Below are positions 7,046-19,438 of a stretch of DNA of 40,710 nt, one piece after another. The notes beneath the pieces are model-generated. The model ran no database searches, was not told where the DNA came from, and saw only the letters and a program-made list of their open reading frames with translations. The DNA is from Deltaproteobacteria bacterium (GTDB lineage: Bacteria > Desulfobacterota > Binatia > UBA1149 > CAITLU01), in NCBI GenBank assembly GCA_016218925.1, contig JACRCR010000053.1, forward strand, positions 1-40,710, in the 5' to 3' direction. Position numbers and translations under genes: made by a program. Within the stretch, counting starts at the first letter, position 1; each line of letters starts with the position of its first letter.

Positions 7046-9196
7046 ATGCCGCGACACTACCGAACCTGTAACCTTTGCGAGGCGACCTGCGGAATCACGA
7101 TCGAGACCGAGGGCCGCCGCATAGTTTCGATCGAAGCCGACCAGGCCGATCCACTCTCTCGGGGATACATCTGCCCGAAGGCCTACGCCCTGAAAGACGT
7201 CTACGAGGATGAAGACCGCATCCGGCGGCCGATGATCCGTCGTGAGGGAACCTGGCGCGAGGTCTCATGGGACGAGGCCATCGCCCGTGCCGCAGCGGGG
7301 TTGCACGAGGCGCAACGGCGCCACGGGCCGGACGCGCTCGCCACATACATCGGCAACCCGACCGGCCACAATCTGCCGGCCTTTCTCGCGCTGCCGGCCT
7401 TTCTGCGAATGCTCGGCACGCACAATCGCTTCAGTGCCTCTTCGGTCGACCAGTTTCCGAAGATGCTGGCCGTGTACCTGATGTTCGGTGCTCAGCTTTC
7501 AGTGCCTGTCCCCGACGTCGACCGCAGCGACTACCTGCTGGTCCTCGGCGCCAATCCCCTGGTTTCCAATGGCAGTCTGATGACCGCGCCGGGAATGAAG
7601 TGGCGCCTGCGAGAGATCCGTCAGCGCGGCGGGCGCGTGGTGGTGATCGATCCGCGACGCAGCGAAACGGCGCAGGCCGCTTCCGAGCACCTGTTCGTGA
7701 AGCCCGGTAGCGATGCTCTGCTGCTGATGGCGTTGCTGGCGACGTTGTTCGAGGAAGGCCTGGGCAGTCTTGGCGCTGCCGAGGGACGCGTCATCGGCCT
7801 CGAAGCGCTGCAGGCGATGGTCGCGCCGTTCGCGGCCGAGCGCGTAAGCGCGGCCGTCGGCATCCAGGCCGGCGACATACGACGCCTCGCGCGCGAGTTC
7901 TGCGCCGCGCCGAGCGCGGCGTGCTACACGCGCATCGGTACCTGCGTGCAGGAGTACGGCACGCTGGCCAACTGGCTGGGCGATGCACTCAATGTCGTCA
8001 GCGGCAATCTGGACAAGCCCGGTGGCGTGATGTTTCCGCAGCCGGCGGCGTCGTACTCGGGCAAGGGCAGCTACAAGCGTTGGCGGTCGAGGATACGCAG
8101 ACTGCCAGAATTCGGCGGCGAATTGCCGGTGGCGTGCCTGTCGGAGGAAATCGAAACGCCCGGCAGCGGACAAGTGCGCGCCCTGGTGACGATGGGCGGC
8201 AACCCTGCGCTATCGACGCCCAATGGTGCGCGGTTGGAGTCCGCGATGGCGTCGCTGGACTTCATGGTCAGCATCGATCCAGCGCTCAACGAGACCACGC
8301 GCCTGGCCGACGTATTGCTGCCTCCGCGCAGTCCGCTCGAGAACACGCAGTACAGCCTGGTGTTCCACAAGCTCGCGGTGCGCGACACCGCGAAGCTCTG
8401 TCGCCCGGTCTTCGAGCCCGAGCCCGGTAGCTGGAGCGAATGGGAGATTCTTGCCGCCCTGTCGGCCGAACTGATCCGGCTACGGAGCCTGGATTCGGTA
8501 GCGGCCGGTGGTCCGCCGATCGAGAATCCTACCGCGACGCATTTCGCGACCACTCCGGATCTCTTCATCTCGATGCTGCTCGGCAGCGGTCCCTACGGAT
8601 TGTCACTCGCGGACATCGAAGCGGTCCCGTCTGGAATCGACCTCGGACCGCTGAAAGAAGGCGGCATCGAGCGTCAGGTGCGCCACGAGGACGGCAAGAT
8701 TCGTCTCATGCACGAGGACATCGAGAACGAGGCGCTGCGACTCGCGGCTGCATTGGACGGCGGCGCTTTCACGAAGCACGACGATGCCCCCGACGCGTTT
8801 CTTCTGATCGGACGGCGCCAGCTTCGTACCAACAATTCATGGATGCACAATTGCCGCACGCTGATCAAGGGGCCAGAGCGCTGCACGCTGTTGATGCACC
8901 CGAGCGATGCATCCAGACTGGGACTGAAGCACGGATGCGCGGTGACGGTGACGAGCCGAGTCGGCAGCGTCGCGCTTCCGCTCGACGTCACCGATGAGAT
9001 GATGCCCGGAGTGGTGAGCATTCCGCACGGTTTCGGCCACACGCGCAAAGGAACACGGATGCGCAACGCGGCGGCCAAACCAGGCGTATCGATCAACGAC
9101 CTCACCGATGAGAGCGTCACCGAAGGTTTGTGCGGAAACGGAATTCTCACCGGTGTGCGCGTGTGTGTCAATGCTTCAGAGCGCGCCATTGTGTGA
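7046..9196 (+). CDS. Molybdopterin-dependent oxidoreductase (DMSO reductase superfamily)
   Basis: A 716-residue catalytic subunit with the three expected parts. First is an N-terminal [4Fe-4S] domain with Cys8, Cys11, Cys15 and Cys43 (CNLCEATC, then GYICPKA). Next is the molybdopterin domain (YLLVLGANPLVSNGS; VVVIDPRRSETAQAA; VTMGGNPALSTPNG). Last is the C-terminal molydop-binding domain (LLIGRRQLRTNNSWMHN; HPSDASRLGL; IPHGFGH). There is no twin-arginine signal, so it is cytoplasmic. The region that normally supplies the metal ligand reads RFSASSVDQFPK, with no Cys or Sec, so it is not a classical formate dehydrogenase or nitrate reductase. The substrate is unknown. I start at 7046 because the Fe-S motif begins at once; a longer in-frame extension is arginine-rich and implausible. 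No electron-transfer partner gene adjoins it. Confidence 0.85.
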   Translation: MPRHYRTCNLCEATCGITIETEGRRIVSIEADQADPLSRGYICPKAYALKDVYEDEDRIRRPMIRREGTWREVSWDEAIARAAAGLHEAQRRHGPDALATYIGNPTGHNLPAFLALPAFLRMLGTHNRFSASSVDQFPKMLAVYLMFGAQLSVPVPDVDRSDYLLVLGANPLVSNGSLMTAPGMKWRLREIRQRGGRVVVIDPRRSETAQAASEHLFVKPGSDALLLMALLATLFEEGLGSLGAAEGRVIGLEALQAMVAPFAAERVSAAVGIQAGDIRRLAREFCAAPSAACYTRIGTCVQEYGTLANWLGDALNVVSGNLDKPGGVMFPQPAASYSGKGSYKRWRSRIRRLPEFGGELPVACLSEEIETPGSGQVRALVTMGGNPALSTPNGARLESAMASLDFMVSIDPALNETTRLADVLLPPRSPLENTQYSLVFHKLAVRDTAKLCRPVFEPEPGSWSEWEILAALSAELIRLRSLDSVAAGGPPIENPTATHFATTPDLFISMLLGSGPYGLSLADIEAVPSGIDLGPLKEGGIERQVRHEDGKIRLMHEDIENEALRLAAALDGGAFTKHDDAPDAFLLIGRRQLRTNNSWMHNCRTLIKGPERCTLLMHPSDASRLGLKHGCAVTVTSRVGSVALPLDVTDEMMPGVVSIPHGFGHTRKGTRMRNAAAKPGVSINDLTDESVTEGLCGNGILTGVRVCVNASERAIV

Positions 9197-9252
9197 GCAG
9201 TTCCGTGCGAACATTGCCGCACGTAGTTCGATCAGAAGGTCGAGGAAATTCC

Positions 9253-9281
9253 TTGACGCATCCGGTTCGCGGGCGTAAGTT
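9253..9281 (+). promoter_or_regulatory. Candidate sigma-70 promoter
   Basis: TTGACG (9253-9258), an exact 17-base spacer, then TAAGTT (9276-9281). The -35 matches consensus at 5 of 6 positions; the -10 is weak at 3 of 6. It lies 57 bases after the molybdoenzyme stop and upstream of a string of hairpins ending in a terminator. Confidence 0.35.
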
Positions 9282-9287
9282 TCGTAT

Positions 9288-9438
9288 CGGGTTCGAAGCG
9301 TGAAGGTTGCCCGCGGCAACGTCTCGAGTCGGATCCGAACAAGACCGCCCTACAGAGGCGGGCTTCCCACAACCGGTATTTGACCGGTAGGTTTCTGGAG
9401 GTGAGGATACGACCCTCTCTTCCAGAAACCTTTTTTTT
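9288..9438 (+). ncRNA. Candidate structured small RNA (about 150 nt)
   Basis: This intergenic stretch folds into four consecutive hairpins. GTTGCC/GGCAAC is at 9306-9320, CCGCC/GGCGG at 9345-9361, ACCGGT/ACCGGT at 9372-9388, and the terminator stem at 9389-9431. A promoter-like box lies just upstream. No open frame of note spans it, and it matches neither tmRNA, 6S, SRP nor RNase P RNA as far as I can judge. The simpler alternative is a structured 3' untranslated region of the upstream molybdoenzyme gene. The hairpins are directly visible; a separate RNA gene is inference. Confidence 0.4.
9389..9438 (+). terminator. Intrinsic terminator
   Basis: AGGTTTCTGGA (9389-9399) pairs perfectly over 11 bases with TCCAGAAACCT (9421-9431), followed by eight T residues at 9431-9438. 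It is orientated to stop plus-strand transcripts arriving from the molybdoenzyme gene or from the candidate RNA. It is the only textbook intrinsic terminator in the window. Confidence 0.9.
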
Positions 9439-9485
9439 CCCGGGGACAAATCGAGTTGGCGCGACGCTGGCCGGCAGCTTCGTCT

Positions 9486-10736
9486 CTAACTGTGGAGAAG
9501 CGTGAGGATTTCGTCTGCGATCGCTTTGGCGTCCTCGCGCCCGAGCTCGACGAGGCGTCTGGTGTAGTGCGCGTCGAAATAGATGTACGAAAGCAGGTCG
9601 GCTTCCTGCTCGGGCACCCCGAGCATCGCCGTGCGCGCGATGAGTGAGGCGATCAGGCTCTGGCCTTTCTGTGTGGCGCGACTGCTACCGTACGCGTCAG
9701 CCGCGACCCGGCCGAGATCGGCGCTCGGGCTGACCATGACAAAGTCCACGGGCCGGTAGGCGACACCTCGCGCCGAGGCGACGGTCGGCGCGATCCTGTC
9801 TATGAAGTCGTCGCCGAACTGGGCCTTGCCGCCTGCCAGAATGGAGTTGACGATCTCGAGTTGACGCAGTTCGTTGTCGATCGGGTCGAGCAGCAGGATG
9901 TCGAGCAGTTTGCCGAGCAGGAAGGCCGGCTGTGTCAGGGCTTCGGGTTCGCAGTAGGCGATCTTTTCCTGCTTCGACGTTCGTCGTTTGAGCCCGACGA
10001 CGAGGATCTTGTCGGAGCGCAGCCGCACCGCCGGGGACAGCGGGGTATTGAGCCGCAGCCCGCCGTCCACGTAGAAACAAGGGCCGATGCGGACCGCGGG
10101 AAACAGGAACGGGATCGCCGCAGAAGCGCGTACGTGCAACTCGGTGATTTCCGTGATTGCCGCGTCGACGTGGGGATCGTGAAGCCACGGAGTCGTGTCG
10201 GCGTCCAGACCGTCAAGGAAGACGCGGACCACGCCGCTGTGCACTTCGGTGACCGCCGTGCAAAGCACGCCCGGTCTGCGTGCCGCGAGGTTGGCGCGCA
10301 GCCGTGACCAGGGGATTCGCTCCCTTACCAGACGCTCGAGCGGGGCGATGTCGACGAGGCCCCCTTTGACCTCCGGTGCTCCGGCGGCGTCTCCGCGAAG
10401 CCGCGTCGGGCCGAGTCCGAGGCCGCGCAGCGGGATTCCGACCAGGTCGGTCCAGCGCAGGTTGAGCACGCTGTCGAACGACATCTGAGTCCAGGTGGTC
10501 ATCAGTCGACGCGAGCGCTCCGGCGCAGGCATCCCCGACGACGCTGCGACGTAGGCCGCGTGGATCGCTCCTACCGAGGTGCCGCTGATGATGTCGAATT
10601 CGAAGTTCGGACCCAGTTTCGGATAGACGTGCTCGAAGAGGTAGGAGAGGATTCCGGCCTCGTAGGCTCCGCGTGAGCCGCCTCCCGAGAGCACGAGCGA
10701 GATCCGAGAGCGCGACACGGAAGGCAGGTCCGGCAT
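9486..10736 (-). CDS. Patatin-like phospholipase
   Basis: A 416-residue patatin-family acyl hydrolase. The oxyanion loop is SGGGSRGAYEAG (17-28). The nucleophile elbow is GTSVG with Ser54, and the catalytic aspartate is Asp224 in VDGG. The Ser-Asp dyad is therefore intact. The C-terminal 150 residues resemble the helical extension of bacterial patatin proteins near the RssA type. There is no signal peptide, so it is likely cytoplasmic or peripherally membrane-bound, acting on phospholipids or acylglycerols. It is divergent from the ABC-F gene, sharing about 120 bases of upstream DNA. Confidence 0.9.
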   Translation of the reverse strand: MPDLPSVSRSRISLVLSGGGSRGAYEAGILSYLFEHVYPKLGPNFEFDIISGTSVGAIHAAYVAASSGMPAPERSRRLMTTWTQMSFDSVLNLRWTDLVGIPLRGLGLGPTRLRGDAAGAPEVKGGLVDIAPLERLVRERIPWSRLRANLAARRPGVLCTAVTEVHSGVVRVFLDGLDADTTPWLHDPHVDAAITEITELHVRASAAIPFLFPAVRIGPCFYVDGGLRLNTPLSPAVRLRSDKILVVGLKRRTSKQEKIAYCEPEALTQPAFLLGKLLDILLLDPIDNELRQLEIVNSILAGGKAQFGDDFIDRIAPTVASARGVAYRPVDFVMVSPSADLGRVAADAYGSSRATQKGQSLIASLIARTAMLGVPEQEADLLSYIYFDAHYTRRLVELGREDAKAIADEILTLLHS

Positions 10737-10859
10737 GGTCCAAGCGCGAGTCTAGCACAGGCGGCGCGCGTCACGGTACGCGGATGCCGCTCGCCGGACG
10801 TGAGCGGCGCCGGTCGCGGGTTGAACGATCGGGCTCGCGTCTCTACAAAGAGAGGTTCC

Positions 10860-12950
<2,091 letters not shown>

Positions 12951-12954
12951 GCGT

Positions 12955-13659
12955 TCAGCCGAGAGTCCTCAGCAACGCCGTCAGCGCCGCGGCGAACGTC
13001 GTTTCATCGACGGGTCCGAGATTGATCAGGAACTCCTCGTGGGTGCGGCCGGCTCGGTAGTCCGGCTCTCGCGAGGGATGTCGCAGTGCGGGCGCCAGTA
13101 CCTGGATCTCGGCCTCCACCAGGATGGTGCCGTGAAGTAGCATCGCGCGGCGCCGTCGCCTGAGGGCGAGGCCGGCTGCCTTGCGGTCGCCGACTCGCAG
13201 GTCTCCACTCCGATCAGCGAGCAGGTCGGCTCCTGCGCCGGCTTCGGCCAGCGCCCGGATCAGCATCTGGTTGCAAAGGGCCTTGGAAGCCCCGATGTCG
13301 TGCAGCACGGGCGAGAGCGTGTAGGGCAGCGCGAACGCGTATTGCAGCGTGCCGCGGCCCACCATGACGGCTCCGCCTCCACTGGCTCGGCGCAGCACCG
13401 CTATGCCGGCGCGGCGACAATGGTCGAGGTCGACCTCGACTGTCGCGTCTTGCCCGACGCCGATCACCGCTGCCGGCTCTGTACAGCTCCATACGTGCAC
13501 CGCCGGCGCGGCTCCCTCTTCGACGCGGTCGAGCAGTGCGAAGTCTTCTTCGAGGGCGACCCGGCACTGCGCGGCGTTGCCCGCCAGCACCTCGACCGAG
13601 GGCCGCGAGTTCGCAACGCGCGGCAGCGCCGCTGCGGGATTGTCCGGGCGGCGGTTCAT
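12955..13659 (-). CDS. Lipoate-protein ligase A family protein
   Basis: A 234-residue protein of the biotin/lipoate ligase (BPL_LplA_LipB) fold. The substrate-binding block is [20 protein letters not shown] (90-109). The catalytic lysine is Lys160 in [15 protein letters not shown], followed by [11 protein letters not shown]. These fit LplA-type ligases or LipM/LipL-type octanoyl transferases. The family needs either an activating lysine or a nucleophilic cysteine, and I cannot assign one enzyme with certainty. The substrate would be the lipoyl lysine of 2-oxoacid dehydrogenase E2 proteins, one of which lies 24 kb away. The ATG at 13659 is preferred; a longer frame to 13770 adds a non-conserved basic leader. 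It converges on the ABC-F gene with a 4-base gap. Confidence 0.8.
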   Translation of the reverse strand: MNRRPDNPAAALPRVANSRPSVEVLAGNAAQCRVALEEDFALLDRVEEGAAPAVHVWSCTEPAAVIGVGQDATVEVDLDHCRRAGIAVLRRASGGGAVMVGRGTLQYAFALPYTLSPVLHDIGASKALCNQMLIRALAEAGAGADLLADRSGDLRVGDRKAAGLALRRRRRAMLLHGTILVEAEIQVLAPALRHPSREPDYRAGRTHEEFLINLGPVDETTFAAALTALLRTLG

Positions 13660-13834
13660 CGGTGCGATCGCGCCTCGAGGGCGCTCGGCCTGGTCGCAGG
13701 AGAGCGAACGATCAGCATCTTCTATCCGCCGCCACGCCGCAGTATGCTCGCGCCGATGCGACGAGGCCAAGGATGCGGGCGCGCGTAGCGCGAGAAGACG
13801 ACTCGGTGGCGATCAGCTGCGGCAGGAGGAAGCC

Positions 13835-14359
13835 GTGACCAGGTTGGTGCTGCTTCGAGGTGACATCACCGAGCAGCGTGTCGATGCTATCGTCAACGCC
13901 GCCAACCGGGCGCTGGCCGGGGGCGGAGGAGTGGACGGAGCCATCCACCGCGCCGGCGGTCCGTCCATCATGGCGGCGTGCGATCGTATTCGCGCGGAAC
14001 AGGGCGGCTGTCCAACCGGCAGCGCGGTCGTCACGACGGCAGGGCGCCTGCCGGCCAAGGCCGTGATCCATACTGTGGGGCCGATCTGGCGGGGCGGTGG
14101 CAGCGGCGAGGCCGAAGTGCTGGCGTCGTGCTACCGCCAGAGCCTGCATCTGGCCCGCGCAGGCGGTTTTCGCTCAGTGGCGTTCCCGTCGATCAGCACC
14201 GGGGCGTACGGCTATCCGCTGGACCAGGCCGCCGCGATCGCGGTCGCGACGATCAACGCCGTGATCGCGTGCGAGGGTGACGCCTTCGACGAGGTCCGCA
14301 TGGTGCTCTTCCGTCAGAGCGACCTGGAGGTCTACCAGACAGCGGCTCTCAGACGCTGA
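13835..14359 (+). CDS. Macrodomain ADP-ribosyl hydrolase
   Basis: A 174-residue single macrodomain. It shows VDAIVNAAN (16-24), the phosphate loop [14 protein letters not shown] (29-42), [22 protein letters not shown] and ISTGAYGYP. This matches the MacroD/YmdB type, which removes ADP-ribose from proteins or deacetylates O-acetyl-ADP-ribose. The start is GTG at 13835, fixed by AGGAGG with a short spacer. Its last 11 bases overlap the end of the convergent DUF2889-like gene. Confidence 0.9.
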   Translation: MTRLVLLRGDITEQRVDAIVNAANRALAGGGGVDGAIHRAGGPSIMAACDRIRAEQGGCPTGSAVVTTAGRLPAKAVIHTVGPIWRGGGSGEAEVLASCYRQSLHLARAGGFRSVAFPSISTGAYGYPLDQAAAIAVATINAVIACEGDAFDEVRMVLFRQSDLEVYQTAALRR

Positions 14360-14927
14360 GTTTGCGCACCGGCACCTGCTGATCGCGCAGTCGCATCGGC
14401 TCGGCCTTCTCCTCGATCATGCCCTCGTGCGCGTCGTTGTAGGCGAAGCAGGTGTTGCGCATGCCCGGAATCGAGGCGTTGACCGCGCGCCAGCGCTGGA
14501 TCGGCACGTCCTCCCTCTGGCGCACCTCCTTGGGCACGCTCTGGAAGAAGACCACGAAGTGGAGCTGGTAGGCTGCCTGGGCGATTTCCACGACCAGTTC
14601 GGAGATACGGTGGCAACCGTGGCTGCCGCCGACCACCTTGCGGGCCTCCAGCGTGAATCCGCGTCCGACCTTCATGCCGACCAGGCCGGCCATGTTCGCG
14701 TGGGTCAGGTTGCAGACATTGGTGAACGGGCCGTTGCGTACTTCGCTACGCGCCGCGACGATCTCCAGCGATGGGTGGACGATTTCAACTTCGACGTGGA
14801 CGTCGTGCACCTCGTCCTGCAGGAAAGCCTCGATCAGATAGCGATCGCCAGCCAGCGGGTAGATGTTCACCTCTTTGGTGCGGTGGTAGATCGAACTGAC
14901 ATCACGGAGGGAGCTGGTTTCTGCCAT
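14349..14927 (-). CDS. DUF2889-like protein
   Basis: A 192-residue protein resembling DUF2889. The central block [33 protein letters not shown] carries the family's GG-x-GC-H core (shown here only as a description of residues 90-125). No catalytic role is known. DUF2889 proteins occur near lipid and steroid degradation genes in some bacteria, which is only a hint. Start at 14927 (MAETSSL); an ATG 33 bases upstream is possible. Overlaps the macrodomain gene by 11 bases, tail to tail. Confidence 0.65.
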   Translation of the reverse strand: MAETSSLRDVSSIYHRTKEVNIYPLAGDRYLIEAFLQDEVHDVHVEVEIVHPSLEIVAARSEVRNGPFTNVCNLTHANMAGLVGMKVGRGFTLEARKVVGGSHGCHRISELVVEIAQAAYQLHFVVFFQSVPKEVRQREDVPIQRWRAVNASIPGMRNTCFAYNDAHEGMIEEKAEPMRLRDQQVPVRKLSV

Positions 14928-15032
14928 GCGGCTGCATAGCCCGGACGTCGGCAAAGGCAAGAGCGGCCGTGCATCCGCTGGGCGGACGCACTACGATCTT
15001 CCGCAAGCCAGGCGCAGCGGGAGGGTACTCGC

Positions 15033-15467
15033 GTGAAGGATGACAATCTCGATTGGCAAGACGACTTCCCGCTGCACGAAGAAGTTGAAGACTTCTCCGG
15101 CAAGGCGAGAAGCTTCGTGATTGACTGCTACGAAACCGCTCTCGGATTCACCGTGCGGGCTCACGAGCAAGGTGCCGAAGGAAACGGCTACGAATTCGGA
15201 GCCTACAGCGAGACGAGCCCCTACAGTGCGCTTGGACGGGTACGACAGAAGATGTACCGAGGACTGGCGACGCGCCACATCACCGGAGCATCCGGGAATC
15301 ACCGAATGCTGCACGATAGCCTCAGCGGTCGAATCACGTCCGATGGTGACGGTGGGGTCTTGCTCGTCGTCGACGGTGTTCCGCTCAGCCTCGAGGAGAT
15401 TGGCCGGATCCTGAACTCCCATGAAGGCTGGGACTTCGCACTCCAGATAGTCGACGCGCTCGAATGA
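15033..15467 (+). CDS. Conserved hypothetical protein
   Basis: A 144-residue acidic cytoplasmic protein with a well-organised sequence: FVIDCYETALGFTVRAHEQG, then YEFGAYSETSPYSALGRVRQKM, then ATRHITGASGNHRMLHDSL, then GRITSDGDGGVLLVVDGVPLSLEEIGRIL. I recall similar uncharacterised bacterial proteins but cannot name the family with confidence. There is no membrane segment or signal. A broken gene follows, and this kilobase is slightly less GC-rich than its surroundings, suggesting an acquired patch. The GTG/ATG choice at 15033 is supported by AGGGTACTCGC just upstream, only a weak ribosome site. Confidence 0.6.
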   Translation: MKDDNLDWQDDFPLHEEVEDFSGKARSFVIDCYETALGFTVRAHEQGAEGNGYEFGAYSETSPYSALGRVRQKMYRGLATRHITGASGNHRMLHDSLSGRITSDGDGGVLLVVDGVPLSLEEIGRILNSHEGWDFALQIVDALE

Positions 15468-15512
15468 CATCGCAGCGTGCTGGTTTTCGGCTCGAGTCCG
15501 GGAGATTCCGCT

Positions 15513-15789
15513 ATGAGTAAGCCGCGCACGGCAGACTTTGAAAAAGCGGATGTTCTCCACGTGTGCATCTCCGACGAGCACCGATGAGAGTCCGCGCTTG
15601 AATTTCTGGGGACTCATCTACGGAGTTCTACTGAACGTTGCCGTCTTGGAGTGGTGCAGGCTATTCGGGACCGATGGGGAGCCCACACACTGGAAGCACC
15701 TCGTTGCGGACCAAGGCGCGTTTCGAGTCGATCTCCTGGCGGCTCTTGAACTCGACGCCAAGAAAGGGGTTCGGAGTTGTCGCTCTTGA
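15513..15789 (+). pseudogene. Degraded hypothetical gene (frameshifted, truncated)
   Basis: An ATG at 15513 opens a 24-codon frame (MSKPRTADFEKADVLHVCIS) that stops at 15587. In the next frame, a compact block continues from about 15598: FWGLIYGVLLNVAVLEWCRL, then FGTDGEPTHWKHLVADQGAF. This looks like an uncharacterised bacterial protein whose N-terminal helix is in the first frame. A one-base shift between them and a truncated end (stop at 15787-15789) would make it a pseudogene. The downstream 200 bases to 15990 carry a short frame with no recognisable content. The evidence is pattern recognition only. Confidence 0.4.
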
Positions 15790-16015
15790 CGACCGAAACA
15801 ACGGGAGAGCTGATCGCACCCGCGGGTCTACTCGGAAGCATGGATGTTGCGCGTTGTCGGTTTGTGCCGAACCGTCAGCCGCGCATCGCCGACTCTAGCG
15901 TCAATGTCTCGAGTGCTTCGACGCCGGACGCGGGCCCTGTCGACCCGTTGCCAGAACTCGGACTGAAGAGCCTGACCCCGCTGCTCGAATAGAAGCGTCG
16001 GTTTTCGCCCCAAAC

Positions 16016-17644
<1,629 letters not shown>

Positions 17645-17862
17645 CTAAGCCTCTGATCCATTTTCTGATCCGCCGCGCGACGATCGGCAGGTGCGGTCGG
17701 CAAGGCCGATCCGGCGCGCAGGCCCGCAACTGTAGACCCCGGCTGTCTTCGGAGCAACGCGCGCCGGGGCGCCCTTGACTCGCGCGCGCGCCAACGCGAC
17801 AAACGACTGTTCCCGAACGCGGCCCCACTGAGGTCAGCGATGCGACGAGCGGCAGGTAAGCG

Positions 17863-19434
17863 ATGATCGAGTCAAGCGTCAGCGAATCAGGGATGATCGA
17901 GCCGGGGCGAGTGGTGCCCCAGGCGTTGCTGGAAAGGCTGGAGGGTGGTCGGGCCTCACTCGCGTCGATGCAGGGTGATGGCAAGGCACTGGTGCTGTTC
18001 GTCGAGGCTGAATGCCCCACATCGCGTCTGGCGCTTCGCAGGCTTCAGACGATCGCTGCGGCGCTCGCGCACGGCGGGGTGAAACTGGTCGCCGTTCACC
18101 AGGATCCGCCGGCGGTTGCAGCGCTCACGATGCGCAGTTGCGAGGCTGATTTTGCCGCACTGAGCGAACCCGAACCCTACGCGGCTTCGGCCGCTTTCGG
18201 CGTGCGAACCGTCCCGACGGCCTTCTTGATCGGCAGCGACGATCGCGTCGAAGCGGTGGTCGAGGGTTGGAGCCGCGACGCTTTCGCGGACATCGCCGCC
18301 GGCGCTGCGTTGCCGAAGGACGACGTCGATCGCTTGCTCGATCCGGCCGCGCATCCCGTCTTCAAGCCCGGGTGCGCTTCGAAGAACACGCTTTCTGCCG
18401 AGTTGCTGGCGTCGGCACGCGCCGCCGAGGGGGCGTTCGACGAGTTCGAGGATCTGTTCGAGCGAGGCTGGACCGATGGACTTCCGGTGGTGCCACCCAC
18501 CCGCAGCAGGGTGGCGCGGATGCTCGGCGACTACCGCGCCGACGTGTCGCTGGGGATCGTACCGCCCGGTACCGGAGAACTCACGCTGGAGAGGCTCGCG
18601 GTCTGCGCGGTCCTGGCCGGTTGTCATCCGAGCTACTTCCCGGTGGTCAAAGCCGCGGCGCACGCCGTGCTCGACCCGGCGTTCAATCTGCATGGTGTGA
18701 CCAACACGACGCATTCGTGCGGTCCGGTGCTGATCGTCAACGGTCCGGTACGGCGCCGTATTGGGATGAACTCGGGCATGAATTGTCTGGGCGGATGGAA
18801 CCGGGCCAACGCGACGATTGGAAGGGCGATCCGTCTGATGAGCGGCCTGACCGGCCACGGCACCCCCGGTGTGCTCGACCGCTCGACGATGGGGCAGCCC
18901 GGCAAGATCGGTTTCTGCTTTGCCGAGAACGAAGAAGCCAGCCCGTGGGAGTCGCTGGCGAGTGCGCGTGGCTTCGAGCCGGGGCGCAGCGTCGTTACCG
19001 CGTACGCCGGCGACGGGCCGCTGACCATCTCCGATCACTATTCGCGCGATCCTGAGGAAGTGGCACGAACCATCGCGCTGGGTGGTTCGGTGGCGTTCTC
19101 GCCGCACTTCTACCCGCTCGTTACCGATACGGTGTTCGTGGTCTGTCCCGAGCATGTCGCCACCTTCGCGCAGGCCGGCTGGAGTAAGCGCGACGTGGCC
19201 GAGCGTATAGTGGAAGGTTCGCGGCGCCGGGTCTCGGATCTGCGAACCGGCGATCAGGGGCCTTTCACGGCGTCTCTCGATGACGATGCCGAGCTGACGA
19301 AATGGCTGAGTCCCGACGAGATCGTGCTCGTCGTGGCCGGCGGCGACGCGGGGCGCTTCACGATGTTGCTCCCGCCCTGGGTGGGCTTCGGTTTCGGCTC
19401 GACCATGACGAGCCAGCTGATCGACGAGGTATGA
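17863..19434 (+). CDS. Thioredoxin-fold fusion protein, partner of UGSC selenoprotein
   Basis: A 523-residue protein in two parts. Residues 15-150 have a thioredoxin/TlpA-like fold. ALVLFVEAECPTSRLALRRL places CPTS (Cys51-Ser54) at the active-site position, with only the first cysteine retained, and VRTVPTAFLIG provides the cis-proline (Pro118). Residues 195-523 form a large domain I cannot name, with the blocks RGWTDGLPVVPPT, TNTTHSCGPVLIVNGP, NSGMNCLGGWNRANATIGR and MGQPGKIGFCFAENEE. It is rich in conserved-looking Cys and Asn/Gly motifs. There is no signal peptide, so it is cytoplasmic. The stop is 4 bases before the ATG of the selenoprotein gene, so the two are almost certainly co-translated. 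A redox or C-S/C-Se chemistry role is inference. Confidence 0.75.
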   Translation: MIESSVSESGMIEPGRVVPQALLERLEGGRASLASMQGDGKALVLFVEAECPTSRLALRRLQTIAAALAHGGVKLVAVHQDPPAVAALTMRSCEADFAALSEPEPYAASAAFGVRTVPTAFLIGSDDRVEAVVEGWSRDAFADIAAGAALPKDDVDRLLDPAAHPVFKPGCASKNTLSAELLASARAAEGAFDEFEDLFERGWTDGLPVVPPTRSRVARMLGDYRADVSLGIVPPGTGELTLERLAVCAVLAGCHPSYFPVVKAAAHAVLDPAFNLHGVTNTTHSCGPVLIVNGPVRRRIGMNSGMNCLGGWNRANATIGRAIRLMSGLTGHGTPGVLDRSTMGQPGKIGFCFAENEEASPWESLASARGFEPGRSVVTAYAGDGPLTISDHYSRDPEEVARTIALGGSVAFSPHFYPLVTDTVFVVCPEHVATFAQAGWSKRDVAERIVEGSRRRVSDLRTGDQGPFTASLDDDAELTKWLSPDEIVLVVAGGDAGRFTMLLPPWVGFGFGSTMTSQLIDEV

Positions 19435-19438
19435 GGAA

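Noticed and set aside
17645..17862. TPP riboswitch ahead of thiC
   Set aside because: The conserved blocks could not be found by eye on the minus strand; left as a finding about absence.
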